64,000 bases of DNA from Eutrigla gurnardus. Its lineage: Eukaryota; Chordata; Actinopteri; Perciformes; Triglidae. Below the pieces are notes generated by a model that saw only the letters and a list, made by a program, of their open reading frames with translations, made no database searches and had not been told where the DNA came from. The translations under genes and the position numbers were made by a program. Within the stretch, counting starts at the first letter, position 1. Each line of letters starts with the position of its first letter. Positions 60,217 to 64,000 of the stretch are shown one piece after another. The stretch covers positions 16,155,272 to 16,219,271 of the forward strand of contig OY741271.1 of assembly GCA_963514095.1 (NCBI GenBank), in the 5' to 3' direction.

Positions 60217-63200
60217 ATAGCTGGATACAACCTCCAAAGAAAGATGGAGGACTCTCCTCACTTCTACATCTCTGAATTTGGAGACAATGAAGATATGGAG
60301 GAGGATGGGGAGGAGGAGGAAGATGACAACATTTATCAAGAGGAAACTAACATGGAACAAGACATGATTACACTGGACACTGGGAGAGACTCAAATTCTT
60401 TTCCTTGCCAGCACTGTGAGAGACATTTTTCCAGCAAGCAAGGCTTAGAACGACACATGCACATCCACGCTTTGGTGAAGAACGAGGCACGCACATACAA
60501 AAACAATCAGAGCAACGTGTCTGTCGGTTCAAACCTTGGTAATTTGCAGCATGAAAAAATGAAGCCTCTGGATTCGGTAGACTCAGTCATGCAGCTTCAT
60601 ACTTCATCCCCATCTAGCTCTGACGCTTTAATTTTGTCGGCTGGTGACCACACTGCTCAGCCAGACAAACCGGGAGTATTAGAGGGGCGTCACGCTTGCA
60701 AGTTTTGTGAAAAGCTGTTCACGACACAAACCAACAAGCTTCGACATGAGCGCAGGGTTCATCTGCAGCCCCTGCAAGTCACACATGTGGAAAAGAACCA
60801 GCTGCCCCAAGAGGAAACTCTTCAGACGATTGTCAGTGAAAGTTCACAACAGCAAACGGAGCTCGGTGACAACACAGCGCCTGCAGCTGTTCTGGAGAAT
60901 GAAGTGGGACACGTAGAACAATACATGCTAGATGTCTCTAGCGATATTTCAGAGAATCTCAGCTTTTATATCGATGGAAAGATAGTGTCAACAAGTACAG
61001 TCAGTAACTGTGAGGCACCCGAGATTCATTCTGGTACTTCAAATTTTGTTGGACTGGATGCCCTGATTTTAGACCCCACCCAAATCAACCAGGTTTTAAA
61101 TGCAGATTCAGTTACAGGCAAAGAGATGCCTGGTCAACCACTGGCCAAAAGAAGAACTGCAACACCACCTCTTTTGCCACAAATTAAAACTGAACTGGAG
61201 TCTGAGGTGGTCGTGTCTTCTTCCTCGTCTTCCCTTGTTTCATCTTTATTAGGGAATCTACTTCCTCAGAACACAGAGTCTACCGTTGTGCAGAAGGAAA
61301 GAACTGTGTTTCTGTCTCCAAAGCTGAAGCAGCTCCTGGAGAAGCAGGATGGACTTAAACCTACGCTTGCCCTCATCGCAGATGGCCAGATGCCCTGTTC
61401 ACCCGTCTCTCTCTCTGTCCTGCCCACTGGAACAGGTAGGTTTAAAAGACGGACCGGGTCTCCACCAAGCTCTCCACCGCAAAACCTAACATCCAAAGGA
61501 GAAACAGCAGATAGTGGTGATTGTGATGCTATAAGTACAGAGCTGATGGAGACTCAACATAGTTCACCTGTGCACCAAACAGCCAATGTGAAGGATGACA
61601 CAATTCCTCCTGTGGAGGAGTCAGCAATGGCAGACAGCTGGCCCCCCAGGTCCGGCGGAAATTCCTGTAACCAGCAGCCACTGGACCTCTCTAATACAGT
61701 CAAAAGAAATGAAGATGTAGCTTTAGCTGATTCTGTGCTGGATCTGAGTTTTCAAAAAAAGACCCTAGGTGAATCTGAACTGATGTTAAATTTAGTTTCA
61801 CAGGCAGTTTTGAATGAAGGTATATCAAATACATGCATGGCAGAGATGGCCTTAATAAATATTGGAGGGCAAAATGTAAGCCTAGGGAATCCTGAGACCC
61901 CTTTAGTGACAGACTACACCATACTTGCAGGTCCAGAAATGATGACCCCAATTGATCCAGAAGGACTTCTTTATGGGCTTGCACTTCCCCCCAGTTCTCT
62001 GACTTCAGCACCTGCCTCCCTCACCCCTGTTGCCCTGCAGCCAGCTTCACCATGTACTATAGCATTTGCTTCCCCAGCCTCACACACTCTGCTCCCTTCT
62101 GCTCCTTCATTAATAACAGTTTTGGCACCATCACATATTTCAAACCCTTCAAGCCAACCAATCCAGGTATTAGCTCCGAATATATCACCCAAGCCCCTGG
62201 TGATCTGCACAGAAAATGCATTACATTTTTCAGAGTGTGATTTAAGTGCTGCATTTGCCACGACAAATTCTGCAAACCCTGTCACTCTCGCCCAATCCCT
62301 TGACCCAACTCTAAATCTACCCGGCCACATGTTTCTCTCTGATCAGATAGCTCTCAATCCGCCTATAGTCGAGTCAACTTCAATGTCTGACTTGGCATTC
62401 GCCCCTACTGTAACTTTAAATGATTCCCTCATCAATTCTTACAACATTACTAGCAACACAGTTTTGATAGAGTGCACAATAGCTCTTGAAGCCCCAGGCA
62501 GTATAGTCCCTGCTGCAGTTACATTACAAGAAAGCACTGCTGAGCCTCCAGCACCTACACAGATGGTTGTCAATCACATAGAACAGCAACAGATTGTATC
62601 AATGCCCAATCCTCAAACTGTGGACCCCACTATTCTTATGTCCTCCATCGCAGAATCAGTAACTCTATCTACCACCGCTTCGGTGATATCTGATTGTGCT
62701 ACTGTGGGTAAATCAAGTCCTGACCCAGAGCTTGTTGTTAATGCAGAGCCGGCAACCATAAAAGAGGAGGAAGCTGCTGACAGCACTGTTTCCGTACCCG
62801 ACATCTCATCTAATGCCTCACCTCCTTCCGAGAATGCTGAAGACGACGAATCCTCAAACAACGCACTGAGTGATACCCAACAGCAGACTTTCACCAAGAA
62901 TTTCATCTGCAACGTGTGCGATAAGCTTTTCCATTCGATGAAGGAACTGGGCCATCATGTCGGTGACCATGCTGATGAATGGCCCTACAAATGTGAGTTC
63001 TGCGTGCTGCTCTTTAGCAAACCCTCCGCTTTGCTTGATCATCGGTCAAGCCTCCACGGCGTCGGCAAGACGTACGTGTGCAGCGCATGTACAAAAGAAT
63101 TTGTCTACCTTTGTAACCTGAAGCAGCATCAGGAAGAATTGCATCCCAGCCAGCAGTGTACATACACGGAAGAAGAAAAGGGAAAACTACGACCTCAGAA

Positions 63201-64000
63201 CCACAATATCTCAACGAAAGTTAACACGGAGCCCTTGGTGCCCGATGCTGCCGAGGAACCCACAAAACCGGTGAAAAGGGAAGAAACTGAAGTAGATGTG
63301 GCTGCCGAAGAACTGTTTACGACAATAAAAATCTTGGCCTCGGATGCAGCCAAAGTCAAAGGGCCTGACGTTCGTCTTGGCATTAACCAACATTATCCAA
63401 GCTTTAAGCCCCCTCCATTTCCTTACCATAACAGATCACCCGCTGGCTCAGTGGCTTCAGCCACCAACTTCACCACCCACAACATCCCACAAACCTTCAG
63501 TACAGCCATTCGGTGCACCAAGTGCGGAAAGAGCTTTGATAACATGCCAGAGTTACACAAGCATATCTTGGCTTGTGCAAACGCCAGTGATAAAAGGCGA
63601 TATACGCCCAAAAAGAATCCCATCCCACTGCGCCACTTTGCAAAAACTCAAAACGGAGTTCTGTCTAGCACCAACTCTACTAACGGACTAAATGCGTCCA
63701 ACAGACCCAGTCAGTCAAACAGGTCCAAACTGAACCAACAATCCCCAGTAAATGTGAAGCTCAAGGTGCTGAAGAAAAGGAAGAAAAAGTTGGTTCAAAG
63801 GGTCATGCCGCAGAGGAACAAGTCCATCCATTCGTCGAATAAAATGTCACCTGCACAGGTGGATGTGCAGCAAGAGATCTTCGTCTGCCCGCACTGTAGC
63901 AGGGAGTTCACAATGCGTCGCAGCCGCACCAAACATATGGCAGTGTGCCCCAAGAAACCTAAAGAGGTGAAGAAAAGGAAAGAAGGAGGAATCTCCGTGA
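60217..64000 (+). CDS. prdm2: prdm2 (RIZ) large zinc-finger exon, 3' partial
   Basis: Nuclear zinc-finger protein; in mammals RIZ1 is a PR/SET-domain H3K9 methyltransferase and tumour suppressor, and RIZ2 is the PR-less isoform. The exon is open from 60181 to the window edge without a stop. Numbering from the ATG at 60244: acidic region about 10-45; C2H2 finger 55-75 (CQHCERHFSSKQGLERH); finger 152-173 (CKFCEKLFTTQTNKLRHER); conserved SSDISENLSFYIDGKI; LKQLL 361-365, an LxxLL nuclear-receptor box; PLDLS 479-483, a CtBP-type motif; then a long Ser/Thr/Pro-rich part. Next come a triple finger block 889-967 (FICNVCDKLF, YKCEFCVLLF, YVCSACTKEF), GPDVRLGINQHYPSFKPPPF, a C2HC-like finger from 1091 (CTKCGKSFDNMPELHKH) and a last finger from 1215 (CPHCSREF). 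Finger order and motifs match PRDM2. Teleosts can carry two paralogues (a and b); I cannot tell which this is. The acceptor at 60216 is moderate; 60188 is an alternative. Confidence 0.92.
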   Translation, partial: MAGYNLQRKMEDSPHFYISEFGDNEDMEEDGEEEEDDNIYQEETNMEQDMITLDTGRDSNSFPCQHCERHFSSKQGLERHMHIHALVKNEARTYKNNQSNVSVGSNLGNLQHEKMKPLDSVDSVMQLHTSSPSSSDALILSAGDHTAQPDKPGVLEGRHACKFCEKLFTTQTNKLRHERRVHLQPLQVTHVEKNQLPQEETLQTIVSESSQQQTELGDNTAPAAVLENEVGHVEQYMLDVSSDISENLSFYIDGKIVSTSTVSNCEAPEIHSGTSNFVGLDALILDPTQINQVLNADSVTGKEMPGQPLAKRRTATPPLLPQIKTELESEVVVSSSSSSLVSSLLGNLLPQNTESTVVQKERTVFLSPKLKQLLEKQDGLKPTLALIADGQMPCSPVSLSVLPTGTGRFKRRTGSPPSSPPQNLTSKGETADSGDCDAISTELMETQHSSPVHQTANVKDDTIPPVEESAMADSWPPRSGGNSCNQQPLDLSNTVKRNEDVALADSVLDLSFQKKTLGESELMLNLVSQAVLNEGISNTCMAEMALINIGGQNVSLGNPETPLVTDYTILAGPEMMTPIDPEGLLYGLALPPSSLTSAPASLTPVALQPASPCTIAFASPASHTLLPSAPSLITVLAPSHISNPSSQPIQVLAPNISPKPLVICTENALHFSECDLSAAFATTNSANPVTLAQSLDPTLNLPGHMFLSDQIALNPPIVESTSMSDLAFAPTVTLNDSLINSYNITSNTVLIECTIALEAPGSIVPAAVTLQESTAEPPAPTQMVVNHIEQQQIVSMPNPQTVDPTILMSSIAESVTLSTTASVISDCATVGKSSPDPELVVNAEPATIKEEEAADSTVSVPDISSNASPPSENAEDDESSNNALSDTQQQTFTKNFICNVCDKLFHSMKELGHHVGDHADEWPYKCEFCVLLFSKPSALLDHRSSLHGVGKTYVCSACTKEFVYLCNLKQHQEELHPSQQCTYTEEEKGKLRPQNHNISTKVNTEPLVPDAAEEPTKPVKREETEVDVAAEELFTTIKILASDAAKVKGPDVRLGINQHYPSFKPPPFPYHNRSPAGSVASATNFTTHNIPQTFSTAIRCTKCGKSFDNMPELHKHILACANASDKRRYTPKKNPIPLRHFAKTQNGVLSSTNSTNGLNASNRPSQSNRSKLNQQSPVNVKLKVLKKRKKKLVQRVMPQRNKSIHSSNKMSPAQVDVQQEIFVCPHCSREFTMRRSRTKHMAVCPKKPKEVKKRKEGGISV

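Overview
The window is nuclear DNA from a ray-finned (teleost) fish, most likely percomorph-like. Evidence: vertebrate exon-intron genes with GT/AG splice sites, very dense (TG)n/(CA)n microsatellites, a tRNA-derived SINE and an L2-type LINE ending in the AGCAGACGCTTTTGTCCAAAG-type tail known from many teleost retroposons. No prokaryotic, organellar or viral genes were seen. Identifications rest on recognising protein families by eye; no search was run.

Layout: three genes, all on the + strand. (1) 1-~37615: foxj3, a forkhead transcription factor. The window opens inside a forkhead-domain exon; ten further exons follow, and the stop codon is at 35702-35704, followed by a long 3' UTR. The earlier exons lie off the left edge. 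Introns hold mostly microsatellites and transposon remnants. (2) 38958-~47880: pdpn, podoplanin, a small type I membrane sialomucin. It has a signal peptide exon, a mucin-like ectodomain exon, a transmembrane exon, an apparent 43-nt cassette exon and a last exon that can be read in two frames, giving either a mammal-like short tail or a longer basic tail. (3) ~59576-64000 and beyond the right edge: prdm2 (RIZ). One huge exon encodes the acidic region, zinc fingers, LxxLL and PLDLS motifs. I could not find PR-domain exons between pdpn and this exon, so this copy may be a natural RIZ2-like (PR-less) gene.

Between pdpn and prdm2 sits a minus-strand L2-type LINE (about 53866-57259) with a single in-frame stop codon. 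Directly at its 5' end lies an array of 5.9 apparently identical 275-bp monomers (57260-58877). The geometry resembles the monomeric 5' promoters of rodent L1 elements, and I regard it as the most interesting structure here.

The genes do not form an operon. foxj3 and prdm2 are nuclear regulators and pdpn is a cell-surface protein. pdpn next to prdm2 matches the order I know from human 1p36; foxj3 lies elsewhere on human 1p.
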